This document shows, piece after piece, positions 1 to 6,926 of a stretch of DNA of 14,198 nucleotides; position 1 is the stretch's first letter, and every line of letters begins with the position of its first letter. The translations under genes were made by a program, and so were the position numbers. The stretch lies in contig PWOE01000044.1 in assembly GCA_003557585.1 (NCBI GenBank), positions 1 to 14,198 of the forward strand, written 5' to 3'. The DNA is from Candidatus Nealsoniibacteriota bacterium (lineage in GTDB: Bacteria; Patescibacteriota; Minisyncoccia; Minisyncoccales; CSSED10-335). The notes beneath the pieces were generated by a model. It saw only the letters and a list, made by a program, of their open reading frames with translations, was not told the DNA's origin and did not search any database.

Positions 1-521
1 ACTTCTCCACTGCTAAATGAGTTAGATATCACAGAATCTTTAACAAGAGAGCCAGTAAGGCCACCCACGTAATTTCCACCAGTTACATCTACATCTGCTA
101 GGTTAGTGTTTTTTATCTCTCCACCCTCATCAACGCATTTAAAGAGACCCACACCATTAACAGCATCCCTGTCAATGAATAGTCCGGTTATGGTGTAACC
201 ACCTCCATCAAAGACACCAGTGAAGCACTCTCCTCCTGCTCCTTGAATTGAATCCCATCCATCTGTTTCTCCTTCAGCTTTACATAAGTTACTCATTAGA
301 ACATCTCCTTCAGAAGGGTCATCATAAGAGGCTTCTTCACAGAAATTTAAGTCTTTGGTTAAGATAAATTCCCCACCTAAGCTATCTTTTATCGCATACA
401 ATCCTTCAATTGAAGATATCTCTTCTGGACCTTCGGCATAAAGATTACCAAGCATCCAGGGAATAAAAAATCCCACGATTAAACTCGGGGTTAAAAGAAG
501 TAAAATATATTTTTTACTCAT
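1..521 (-). CDS. GLUG-repeat surface protein, N-terminal part (3' end outside window)
   Basis: The reading frame starts at an ATG at 521-519 and stays open for 173 codons to the window edge, so only the N-terminus is seen. The first ~30 residues look like a signal peptide or signal anchor: MSKK, then a hydrophobic run to about residue 27, with a possible cleavage site after NLYA. Residues ~98-118 (FTGVFDGGGYTITGLFID) and ~149-172 (GNYVGGLTGS, then ISNSFSSGE) match the repeat pattern of GLUG-motif proteins, which are long extracellular repeat proteins of bacterial surfaces. Cysteines occur at 61, 80, 99 and 129. The likely role is a secreted or surface-anchored adhesin or structural protein; its ligand cannot be told. 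It lies downstream of tRNA-Gln and a terminator, so it is probably transcribed separately. No Shine-Dalgarno precedes the start. Confidence 0.8.
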   Translation of the reverse strand, partial: MSKKYILLLLTPSLIVGFFIPWMLGNLYAEGPEEISSIEGLYAIKDSLGGEFILTKDLNFCEEASYDDPSEGDVLMSNLCKAEGETDGWDSIQGAGGECFTGVFDGGGYTITGLFIDRDAVNGVGLFKCVDEGGEIKNTNLADVDVTGGNYVGGLTGSLVKDSVISNSFSSGE

Positions 522-550
522 AATTTGTTGTTTAATTAATATCATCTTCT

Positions 551-579
551 AGTTTGCTAAACTCTCTCTACCTTGTCAA
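551..579 (-). promoter_or_regulatory. Possible promoter of the GLUG-repeat gene
   Basis: A perfect -35 hexamer TTGACA lies at 579-574 on the minus strand. At a 17-nt spacing the -10 would be CAAACT (556-551), which matches the consensus at only 3 of 6 positions. The -35 overlaps the U-tract of the preceding terminator. Predicted leader about 23 nt. The weak -10 makes this tentative. Confidence 0.35.
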
Positions 580-604
580 AAAAAAGAGATCAGAAGCTCT
601 TTTT
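578..604 (-). terminator. Rho-independent terminator after tRNA-Gln
   Basis: On the minus strand AAAAAGAG (604-597) pairs with CTCTTTTT (588-581) as an 8-bp stem around an 8-nt loop, and T residues run on to 578. The stem is A/U-flanked with little GC, but the U-tract is long. It sits 12 nt after the tRNA-Gln 3' end and would end the dnaX/tRNA transcript. The structure is nearly symmetrical, so some activity on the plus strand is possible. Confidence 0.6.
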
Positions 605-615
605 CGGATAATCTG

Positions 616-686
616 CTGCCGGGCTAGGACTCGAACCTAGACTAATGGGACCAAAACCCATCGTCCTACCATTAGACGACCCGGCA
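616..686 (-). tRNA. tRNA-Gln (anticodon UUG)
   Basis: A 71-nt cloverleaf. The acceptor arm TGCCGGG pairs with CCCGGCA, giving the U1-A72 pair and G73 discriminator typical of bacterial tRNA-Gln. The anticodon stem ATGGG/CCCAT encloses the loop TTTTGGT, so the anticodon is TTG, reading CAA. The T-loop is TTCGAGT. After G73 the genome reads CAGA, so CCA is not fully encoded and must be added after transcription. It lies 23 nt after dnaX on the same strand and may be cotranscribed with it. Confidence 0.93.
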
Positions 687-691
687 AAATC

Positions 692-711
692 AAAAAGGGT
701 GGAAAACCCCT
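692..711 (-). terminator. Weak hairpin plus U-tract overlapping the dnaX stop codon
   Basis: On the minus strand AGGGGT (711-706) pairs with ACCCTT (700-695), 6 bp with one G-U, around a 5-nt loop, and TTTTT follows (696-692). It overlaps the dnaX stop and ends 5 nt before the tRNA-Gln 5' end. It could attenuate dnaX transcription or just be a folded spacer. I see no convincing separate promoter for the tRNA, which argues for some read-through. Confidence 0.4.
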
Positions 712-1846
712 ACTCCTTTATACCTATAATCTCAACTATTGCAAGCTCTAAAGGTAGCTGTGAGATGGTTGCATACTTCATCTTGTTTTGAGTTTCAATA
801 AGAAGATTGAGAGCCTCTTTTAAACTATTTTCAGAAAAGCTTTCTGATTGCTTTTTCACCTTATCGAACTCTTCATCTGTTAAACCGACAAGAATTGCCT
901 GAATCAAAGAACTTCTTTCATCTGCTTCTTTGGCAATCTTTAGGATTAGTGTTTTTCTTAGATAGCTGATTAGGTGCTTAGTGAATTCTTGTAGATCTTT
1001 GCCCTTATTCATTAAAGAATCGAGATAGTTCAAAGCCTCAGCGGAATCTTCTTTTATAATTAAATCAACCATCTCGGCAACTAAACTAACCTCAACAAGA
1101 CCCAAAAGATCCCCTATATCTTTAGCTTTAATTTCTTTTTTGGTATCTAAACCGCAGACAAAGGCAAAAACCTGTCCTAAAAGGCTTTCTGCGTCTCTAA
1201 TAGCTCCCTCAGAGTTGGCGGCAATCAATTCTAGGGCCTCTTTTTCAAAAGATATTCCCTCTTTCTTGGCAATGATTTCTAGTCTTTTAACAATCTCTTT
1301 AACTGTTAATTTCTTGAAGTCAAATCTTTGACATCTAGAGATTATTGTTCCTATCATTTTTTGAGCCTCAGTTGTCGCCAGTATAAAGAGGGCGTGCTCT
1401 GGTGCTTCTTCCAGTATCTTCAAGAGAGCATTGGCTGCTTCTTTTGTTAATTGGTGCGATTCATCTATGATATAGACTTTCTTTTTAGAGCTTGTTGGAG
1501 AGAACCTAATCCCCTCTTTCAATTCTCTAATTTCATCAATGCCTCGATGTGATGCTGCATCAATCTCTATCAAGTCTATTGATGAGCCTTTCATAATGCC
1601 TTGGCAAGAAGAGCACTTATTGCATGGTTCATATTCACCATCCTTTCTTTTTTCACAATTAACTGCCTTGGCTAGCAGTCTAGCAATAGTTGTCTTACCA
1701 GAACCTCTTGGTCCGCAGAAAAGGTATGCATGCGAAACATTGTCTGAAGCAAGAGAGTTGGTAATTGTTCTGACAACATGCTCTTGTCCTATTATCTCAG
1801 AGAATGTCTTTGGTCTATGTTTTCTATAAAATACTTGATCTGCCAT
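710..1846 (-). CDS. dnaX: DNA polymerase III clamp-loader subunit DnaX, short gamma-like form
   Basis: This is the ATPase subunit that assembles the clamp loader, which places the beta sliding clamp on DNA at the replisome. In the 378 residues: Walker A GPRGSGKT (45-52), a four-cysteine zinc site (C64, C75, C78, C81), Walker B with DES (128-130), and the SRC sensor/arginine-finger motif (170-172). The AAA+ part is followed by the helical oligomerisation domain, and the protein ends there. The C-terminal tau domains that bind DnaB helicase and the polymerase alpha subunit in E. coli (tau 643 aa, gamma 431 aa) are absent. The ATG lies 4 nt after the stop of the GtrA-like gene, so the two are probably cotranscribed. 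No Shine-Dalgarno precedes the start, only GAAG directly against the ATG. Confidence 0.95.
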   Translation of the reverse strand: MADQVFYRKHRPKTFSEIIGQEHVVRTITNSLASDNVSHAYLFCGPRGSGKTTIARLLAKAVNCEKRKDGEYEPCNKCSSCQGIMKGSSIDLIEIDAASHRGIDEIRELKEGIRFSPTSSKKKVYIIDESHQLTKEAANALLKILEEAPEHALFILATTEAQKMIGTIISRCQRFDFKKLTVKEIVKRLEIIAKKEGISFEKEALELIAANSEGAIRDAESLLGQVFAFVCGLDTKKEIKAKDIGDLLGLVEVSLVAEMVDLIIKEDSAEALNYLDSLMNKGKDLQEFTKHLISYLRKTLILKIAKEADERSSLIQAILVGLTDEEFDKVKKQSESFSENSLKEALNLLIETQNKMKYATISQLPLELAIVEIIGIKE

Positions 1847-1850
1847 TCTT

Positions 1851-2477
1851 CTATTTTTTAAAAACGATTAATTTTGAACCGATGAAGTTCCAAATGAAAG
1901 CAACAAAGACAGCTACGAAAGCACCAATATTTGCCCAAAGATTTTCACCTATACCATATTGAGGACCAACGATATTAACTATTAAACTGGCTGAGCCGAC
2001 ATTAAGCAGAAAGCCGACAAAGGTGACTGCAATAAATTTTGCAAACTCCCCTGAAGCAAAAAGACTCTCTTTTTTTTCAAATGTCCAATGCTTGTTCCAG
2101 AAATAGCTATTAGTCGCTGCAGCTATGAAAGAGATTCCTTTGAAGATTGGAAAATGAATCCCAGAAGCTGTCTCTACTAAGATAATCGCAGTATTTAATA
2201 TTCCAAAGTCTATAAAAGTATTTAAGGCTCCAACTAAACCAAACTTAGCTATCTGATAAATCATCAAGAATCTCTCTTTCAAGAAAGAAGCGACAACCAT
2301 TCCCAAGAAACAGAGAAAAGGAAAAATAATTAAAAGAGACAAGTCCCACTTCTTGTCCCAGGGTAAATCTATCTCCATACCGATCACTCTCACACTAATT
2401 AAAAAGAAGAGACCGATTAAAAAACCGATTATTAAGCTAAGATTCAAATCTGTTTTGCTGATAATTCTATTTTTCAT
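1851..2477 (-). CDS. GtrA-like membrane protein with extra N-terminal membrane segments
   Basis: The 208-aa integral membrane protein has two parts. Residues ~75-207 match the GtrA family, which has four membrane segments; telling stretches are FGLVGALNTFIDFGILN and SYFWNKHWTF. Residues ~10-65 add two further predicted membrane segments not present in minimal GtrA proteins of about 120-150 aa. GtrA proteins are thought to help move lipid-linked sugars (polyprenyl-phosphate glucose) across the membrane for cell-surface glycosylation. The substrate here is unknown and no glycosyltransferase is adjacent. The gene starts inside the end of the upstream membrane-protein gene (11-nt overlap, different frame), which suggests translational coupling, and dnaX follows after 4 nt. 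Confidence 0.85.
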   Translation of the reverse strand: MKNRIISKTDLNLSLIIGFLIGLFFLISVRVIGMEIDLPWDKKWDLSLLIIFPFLCFLGMVVASFLKERFLMIYQIAKFGLVGALNTFIDFGILNTAIILVETASGIHFPIFKGISFIAAATNSYFWNKHWTFEKKESLFASGEFAKFIAVTFVGFLLNVGSASLIVNIVGPQYGIGENLWANIGAFVAVFVAFIWNFIGSKLIVFKK

Positions 2478-3036
2478 AATTCATATAATTATTCTTCTTT
2501 CTCTTATTATATATTAAATAAATTAAAGTAACAGCTGCAATCGTTCCCAAAAGAGTCTGCCAACCAAAATATCTACTCAAAGCAATGCCGGCATTAGAGA
2601 TAGATAAAACAATTAAGCCAGCAACCAATATCCCTGAAACTATCAATGGAAAAGCTTTTTTAAAAGGAATATTAAAGACAAAGGCTACCAATGACGCTGT
2701 CCAGCCACCCGTTATTGGTAAAGGAATGGCAACAAATAGTGGTAAGATATAAGAACCATATCTCTCTACCTTTGAGGTATGATTTCTTCTGGTTCTTGAA
2801 AATAGCCAAGCAAAGAAACGATTAAAGAAATAAAATTGGCGAGAAAGCCACTTGGAAACTAAACCTAAAAGAATTAATATCAAAAAGACGGCAAATATAT
2901 TGCCCAAAACCGAGACTAGATAAGCTACGGCTGGCTCTAAGTTGTAAACGGTTAATGCAACTGGAATCGCCAACCTCAACTCACCCACTGGAGTCATCGC
3001 TAAAAGAAAAGTTTTAATTAAAGAATAGAAGTCCAT
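2467..3036 (-). CDS. Small multidrug export family membrane protein
   Basis: The 189-aa hydrophobic protein has the hallmarks of the small-multidrug-export family (COG2426 type): an N-terminal TPVGELRLAIP (15-25) and a central IPLPITGGWTA (104-114), separated by a basic loop around residues 80-95. Four to five membrane segments are predicted (about 1-30, 36-60, 95-122, 130-152, 158-176). Despite the family name, transport of drugs is poorly established, so the substrate should be treated as unknown. It is the first gene of the minus-strand unit running to tRNA-Gln and is divergent from cysS across an 87-nt AT-rich gap. Confidence 0.8.
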   Translation of the reverse strand: MDFYSLIKTFLLAMTPVGELRLAIPVALTVYNLEPAVAYLVSVLGNIFAVFLILILLGLVSKWLSRQFYFFNRFFAWLFSRTRRNHTSKVERYGSYILPLFVAIPLPITGGWTASLVAFVFNIPFKKAFPLIVSGILVAGLIVLSISNAGIALSRYFGWQTLLGTIAAVTLIYLIYNKRKKNNYMNYEK

Positions 3037-3047
3037 AACTTCTGCTT

Positions 3048-3053
3048 ATTTTA
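3048..3053 (-). promoter_or_regulatory. Possible -10 element for the small-multidrug-export/GtrA/dnaX unit
   Basis: TAAAAT on the minus strand (5 of 6 to TATAAT) ends 11 nt before the ATG at 3036. No good -35 is present: TTTTAT lies at 17-nt spacing. The surroundings are very AT-rich, so a chance match is quite possible. If real, the leader would be only about 4-5 nt, as for cysS and dnaB. Confidence 0.3.
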
Positions 3054-3084
3054 TTACAAAAAAGGAAAAAATAAAAGTTTTAAG

Positions 3085-3113
3085 TTGATTTTGATATGGC
3101 AATATTGTAGAAT
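3085..3113 (+). promoter_or_regulatory. cysS promoter
   Basis: -35 TTGATT (3085-3090, 4 of 6) and -10 TAGAAT (3108-3113, 5 of 6) are separated by exactly 17 nt. Transcription should start near 3120, only about 4 nt before the cysS ATG at 3124. The short leader leaves no space for a Shine-Dalgarno site. Confidence 0.65.
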
Positions 3114-3123
3114 TACAGATAGA

Positions 3124-4518
3124 ATGATTAAACTTCACAATACTCTTACTAAAAAGAAGGAAGTTTTAAAGCCTCTTGATAAAAAGAAGGTTCGTCTTTA
3201 TGCTTGCGGCCCAACTGTTTATTGGTATGCCCACATCGGCAATCTTAGAACTTACCTTTTTCAAGATATACTAAGAAGGGTTCTGGAGTATAAGAAATAT
3301 CAAGTTAAGCATGTCATCAATATCACTGATGTCGGTCAGTTAACTTCAGACAATGACACAGGAGAAGACAAGATAGAGAAAGGAGCCAAGAGGGATAAAA
3401 AGACTGCCTGGCAAGTTGCTCGTTATTACACAGAAGCTTTCAAGAAAGATATGGATAGGCTCAACATTAAAGAGCCTTCAATTTGGGCTAAAGCGACAGA
3501 TTATATCCCTCAGCAGATTGAATTAATTAAAGAACTAGAAAAGAAGAATTATACTTATTTAATCTCTGATGGCCTCTATTTCGACACTTCCAAAATAAAA
3601 GATTATGGCAATCTTTTGGGAGCAAAAAAGAGAGACGTCAAGGCTGGTGCCCGAATAGCGATGGTTAAAGGAAAAAAGAATCCAACTGACTTTGCCTTAT
3701 GGAAATTGAGTCCAAAAAACAGCAAAAAAGAGATGGAGTGGCCATCCCCTTGGGGCAAAGGTTTTCCGGGCTGGCACACCGAATGTGTTGCTATGGCCTC
3801 AGATCTCTTGGGTGTTCCCTTCGATATCCATTGCGGTGGCAGTGATCATATACAGATTCATCATCCAAATGAGATTGCTCAATCAAAAGCCTTGTATAAC
3901 AGCAACCTCGCTAATTATTGGCTGCATGGAGAATTCCTAGTCGTCGATAAAAACAAGATGTCTAAGTCAAAAGGAGAAACGATTACCTTAAAGAGCTTGA
4001 TTGATGAAAAGTTTGATCCACTCGCCTATCGCTATCTTGTTTTAACCACTCATTACAGGTCTTTTCTTAATTTCTCTTGGCAATCATTGAAGTCAGCTGA
4101 AAACTCCTTAGATTCCTTGAGGGATAAGATTTCTGAAATTAAAGAAAAGAAGACAGAGATTAAAGGAGATTCAAAAAAAGGAAAAGAATATTTAAAGAGA
4201 TTTCAAGACTTTATCTCAGATGATTTAAATACAGCTAAAGCTTTAGCTCTTTTGTGGAAGTTGCTAAAAGACAAAGATTTATCAAACAGAGAAAAATATA
4301 ATCTTTCTTTGGAATTTGATAAGATTTTTGGTCTCGATTTAAAATCTATCAAGATTATTAAAATTCCAGAGAAAATAAAGAAGCTGGCTCAACAAAGAGA
4401 GATTTATAGAGAGAAAAAAGATTGGCAGAAAGCAGACATTAAAAGAAAAGAGATTGAGTCTCTTGGCTATTATTTAGAAGACACTGTTAACGGCTTCAAA
4501 ATTATTAAAAAGAGTTGA
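3124..4518 (+). CDS. cysS: Cysteinyl-tRNA synthetase
   Basis: This cytoplasmic class I aminoacyl-tRNA synthetase charges tRNA-Cys. From the chosen ATG it has 464 residues, close to the family's usual ~460. The HIGH-type motif is HIGN (37-40) and the signature loop is KMSKS (278-282). The zinc ligands known from the E. coli enzyme line up as C28, C221, H246 and E250, with identical spacing between the last three. The typical WHTEC (217-221) and CGGSDHIQIHHPNE (237-250) blocks are present. A TTG at 3085 would add 13 residues but lies inside the predicted -35, while the protein from 3124 (MIKLHNTLT...) aligns with the normal N-terminus, so 3124 is preferred. It ends in TGA, 37 nt before dnaB. 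Confidence 0.96.
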   Translation: MIKLHNTLTKKKEVLKPLDKKKVRLYACGPTVYWYAHIGNLRTYLFQDILRRVLEYKKYQVKHVINITDVGQLTSDNDTGEDKIEKGAKRDKKTAWQVARYYTEAFKKDMDRLNIKEPSIWAKATDYIPQQIELIKELEKKNYTYLISDGLYFDTSKIKDYGNLLGAKKRDVKAGARIAMVKGKKNPTDFALWKLSPKNSKKEMEWPSPWGKGFPGWHTECVAMASDLLGVPFDIHCGGSDHIQIHHPNEIAQSKALYNSNLANYWLHGEFLVVDKNKMSKSKGETITLKSLIDEKFDPLAYRYLVLTTHYRSFLNFSWQSLKSAENSLDSLRDKISEIKEKKTEIKGDSKKGKEYLKRFQDFISDDLNTAKALALLWKLLKDKDLSNREKYNLSLEFDKIFGLDLKSIKIIKIPEKIKKLAQQREIYREKKDWQKADIKRKEIESLGYYLEDTVNGFKIIKKS

Positions 4519-4546
4519 TTGCCTGATTTCTCTTTTCTTGTATAAT
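4519..4546 (+). promoter_or_regulatory. dnaB promoter
   Basis: -35 TTGCCT (4519-4524, 4 of 6), a 16-nt spacer and a perfect -10 TATAAT (4541-4546). Transcription should start near 4553, about 3 nt before the dnaB ATG at 4556, predicting an essentially leaderless mRNA. The -35 starts directly after the cysS stop codon. Confidence 0.75.
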
Positions 4547-4555
4547 ACAGATACT

Positions 4556-5926
4556 ATGGCTGAAACAAAAAAAGATTACAAAATTCCTCCACAAAATATT
4601 GAAGCCGAACAATCTTTACTCGGCTCTCTGATGATTGATAAGAATGCAATTATTAAAATTGTTGACTTCCTAAAACCGAGGGATTTTTATAAGAAAAATC
4701 ACAAAGATATATTTTCAGCGGCAATCGATCTTTTTGAAAAGAGAGAGCCAATTGATCTCTTGTCTATATCTTCTAGACTCAAAGAAAAGAATCTGCTCGA
4801 TGAGATTGGTGGCAACGCATACCTCACTGAAATGGTTAATTCAGTTCCCACCGCAAGTCATGTTGCAAGTTACGCTAAGATTGTTCAGAAAAAAAGAATT
4901 CTCAGAGATCTCATTGAATCAAGCCAGGAAATTGAATCTGAGTCTTATAAAGAGGATAAAGACGTTGATACTCTCTTGGATTATGCCGAAAGGAAGATAT
5001 TTGGTATTGCTGAACACTCTTTAACACAAAGCTTTGCTTCAATTAAAGATTCCCTAGAAGAGACCTTCAACAGAATCGATGCTTTATCAAAACATAAAGG
5101 ATCTATTAGGGGGGTGCCAACGGGATTTGCTGCTTTAGATAATATGCTTTCGGGCTTACAAAAATCTGACCTCATAATTCTAGCTGCTCGACCATCCCTG
5201 GGAAAATCTTCTTTAGCTTTTAATATCGCTTTAAATGCTGCAATGAATAAGATTCCAGTTGGAATCTTCAGTTTAGAGATGTCGAGAGATCAGGTGGTTG
5301 ATAGATTTATTGCCAATCTCGCCGGTATCGATCTTTGGAAATTAAGAACTGGTCGATTATCAAGCGAAGGCGATGATAATGACTTTCAAAGAATTCAGAA
5401 AGCCTTGAGCACTTTATCAGAGGTTGATATCTACGTTGATGACGCCGCTTCCCTTAATACATTACAGATTAGGGCTATGACCAGAAGGCTTCAAGCCGAT
5501 AAAGGCTTGGGTCTAATTATCGTTGATTATCTTCAACTAATGGATCCTCAGAATCCTCAGATACCGATGGTTCAGCAGATGACTGAGATATCAAGATCTC
5601 TTAAGGGGTTGGCCAAGGAACTCAACATCCCCGTTCTGGCCCTCTCTCAACTATCAAGAGCAGTTGAACAGAGAACACCTCAAATTCCTAGATTGTCTGA
5701 CTTGCGTGAAAGTGGTTCAATTGAACAAGATGCCTATGTCGTTATGTTTATTCATAAAGAAGATAAATATCGGCCAGAGACATCAAGAAAAAATATCGCT
5801 GATATTATGGTAGCCAAGCATAGAAATGGGCCAATTGGTAAAATTGAATTATTCTTTGATGAAAGAACTGCTAGTTTCAAGAGTCTGGAAAAAGGTTATG
5901 ATGACGAACAAGAAGAGAGCTACTAG
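4556..5926 (+). CDS. dnaB: Replicative DNA helicase DnaB
   Basis: This is the hexameric 5'-3' helicase that unwinds DNA at the fork. In 456 residues: N-terminal domain with PPQNIEAEQSLLGSLM (11-26), a linker, then the RecA-like motor with Walker A ARPSLGKSS (211-219), Walker B IIVDYLQL (321-328), and the conserved ALSQLSRAVEQR (362-373) and RLSDLRESGSIEQDA (379-393) blocks. Length is normal. An upstream in-frame TTG at 4538 overlaps the promoter -10, so the ATG at 4556 is the start. recR follows after 5 nt and is probably cotranscribed. The helicase loader and primase genes are not in this window. Confidence 0.96.
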   Translation: MAETKKDYKIPPQNIEAEQSLLGSLMIDKNAIIKIVDFLKPRDFYKKNHKDIFSAAIDLFEKREPIDLLSISSRLKEKNLLDEIGGNAYLTEMVNSVPTASHVASYAKIVQKKRILRDLIESSQEIESESYKEDKDVDTLLDYAERKIFGIAEHSLTQSFASIKDSLEETFNRIDALSKHKGSIRGVPTGFAALDNMLSGLQKSDLIILAARPSLGKSSLAFNIALNAAMNKIPVGIFSLEMSRDQVVDRFIANLAGIDLWKLRTGRLSSEGDDNDFQRIQKALSTLSEVDIYVDDAASLNTLQIRAMTRRLQADKGLGLIIVDYLQLMDPQNPQIPMVQQMTEISRSLKGLAKELNIPVLALSQLSRAVEQRTPQIPRLSDLRESGSIEQDAYVVMFIHKEDKYRPETSRKNIADIMVAKHRNGPIGKIELFFDERTASFKSLEKGYDDEQEESY

Positions 5927-5931
5927 CAACT

Positions 5932-6555
5932 ATGAATTATCCTAAATCAATTCAAAGATTGATAGAGATTTTCTCGAAATTTCCTACTGTTGGATCAAGA
6001 ACCGCTACGCGGTTTGCTTTTTATATCTCTAAATTAGATAAAAAAGAGACTCGCGAGCTCTTGGAGGCAATCGCCCAAGTTAAAAACAAGATTAAGAGCT
6101 GTCTCTTCTGTTTCAATGACTTTGAATCAGATAATAGCGAATCTCTTTGTGAAATATGTAGCAATCCATCAAGAGACAAAGGAATTCTTTGTCTTGTTGA
6201 AAAAGAGAATGATCTTGAGTCAATTGAAGCCACTAAAAGATACAAAGGAGTATACTTTGTTTTGGGCGGAACTCTTTCGCCATTAAGAAAAGATAGCCTT
6301 GGCAAGATTAGAGCAAAAGAATTGATTGATAGATTAAAAAACCCTCAAAAGTATGGCATCAAGAATAGCTTTACTGAGGTGATAATTGCCACTAATTTCA
6401 CTTCTCAAGGAGAAGTTACCGCTCTCTATCTAGAAAGAGCTATCAAGAAATTGAATATAAAAACAACAAGGCTGGCAAGAGGATTGCCAACCGGAAGTGA
6501 ACTAGAGTATATTGACGAAGAGACAATCTCTTCTGCTTTAGAGGGTAGGAAGTGA
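5932..6555 (+). CDS. recR: Recombination mediator protein RecR
   Basis: RecR works with RecO (and RecF) to load RecA on gapped DNA. The 207-aa protein is of normal length. It has the N-terminal helix-hairpin-helix region (FPTVGSRTATR, 17-27), a four-cysteine zinc finger (C57, C60, C73, C76), a TOPRIM domain (~82-170) and the C-terminal ARGLPTGSELEY block (182-193), close to the usual ARGxPxGxELEY. It follows dnaB by 5 nt. In many bacteria recR sits after dnaX and ybaB/ebfC; here it is linked to dnaB and dnaX lies elsewhere on the other strand. Its TGA stop directly abuts the rplU stop on the opposite strand. Confidence 0.94.
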   Translation: MNYPKSIQRLIEIFSKFPTVGSRTATRFAFYISKLDKKETRELLEAIAQVKNKIKSCLFCFNDFESDNSESLCEICSNPSRDKGILCLVEKENDLESIEATKRYKGVYFVLGGTLSPLRKDSLGKIRAKELIDRLKNPQKYGIKNSFTEVIIATNFTSQGEVTALYLERAIKKLNIKTTRLARGLPTGSELEYIDEETISSALEGRK

Positions 6556-6870
6556 CTATTTGCCAATTTTTGTTATCTCGACTTCTGTAAAGGGCTGTCT
6601 ATGTCCTTTTTTCACTTTATATCTCTTTTTGGGTTTGTACTTGAAAATTATAACCTTCTTGTCTCTGTCTTGAGATAAGACCTTGCCAGTCACCTTGACT
6701 CCATCAACTAATGGCTTGCCAATCTCTGTCTTTTCGCCATCAATTAGAAGCAGAACATTATCAAAAATAACTTCTGAGCCTTCTTGAGCGTCAATCTTCT
6801 CAATCTTTATCTTGCCTCCATTTGAGACAATGTATTGCTTACCGCCTGTTTTAATAACTGCTTGTTTCAT
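6556..6870 (-). CDS. rplU: 50S ribosomal protein L21
   Basis: The 104-aa protein matches bL21 along its whole length: MKQAVIKTGGKQYIV at the start, the central GKVTG-type strand (VKVTGKVL, 79-86 region) and the basic rRNA-binding tail FKYKPKKRYKVKKGHRQ followed by EVEI. L21 binds 23S rRNA in the large subunit. It is usually followed by rpmA (L27); here the next gene is recR on the other strand, so the usual rplU-rpmA pair is broken. It has its own promoter at the end of the preceding exchanger gene. The predicted leader is about 20 nt, too short for an L21 leader RNA structure. Confidence 0.96.
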   Translation of the reverse strand: MKQAVIKTGGKQYIVSNGGKIKIEKIDAQEGSEVIFDNVLLLIDGEKTEIGKPLVDGVKVTGKVLSQDRDKKVIIFKYKPKKRYKVKKGHRQPFTEVEITKIGK

Positions 6871-6897
6871 ATTTCTTTTTTAAACTCAATAGTCAGT

Positions 6898-6926
6898 ATG
6901 CTAACACTATTTAACTAAAATTTCAA
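6898..6926 (-). promoter_or_regulatory. rplU promoter (extended -10)
   Basis: -35 TTGAAA (6926-6921, 5 of 6), a 17-nt spacer and -10 TAGCAT (6903-6898, 4 of 6) preceded by TGT, which gives an extended -10 TGn motif. Start near 6891, leader about 20 nt. The promoter overlaps the last codons and stop of the exchanger gene. Confidence 0.65.

Noticed and set aside
3085..3123. TTG start for cysS adding 13 residues.
   Set aside because: The TTG lies in the predicted -35 hexamer, and the ATG at 3124 matches the usual CysRS N-terminus.
4539..4549. Inverted repeat TGTAT-A-ATACA around the dnaB -10 as an operator.
   Set aside because: The 5-bp arms are largely the -10 consensus itself, so this is likely chance.
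4538..4555. TTG start for dnaB adding 6 residues.
   Set aside because: It overlaps the perfect -10 TATAAT, so the mRNA would begin after it.
6473..6489. Hairpin TGGCAA/TTGCCA near the end of recR as a terminator.
   Set aside because: It lies within the coding sequence 60-80 nt before the stop and has no following T-run.
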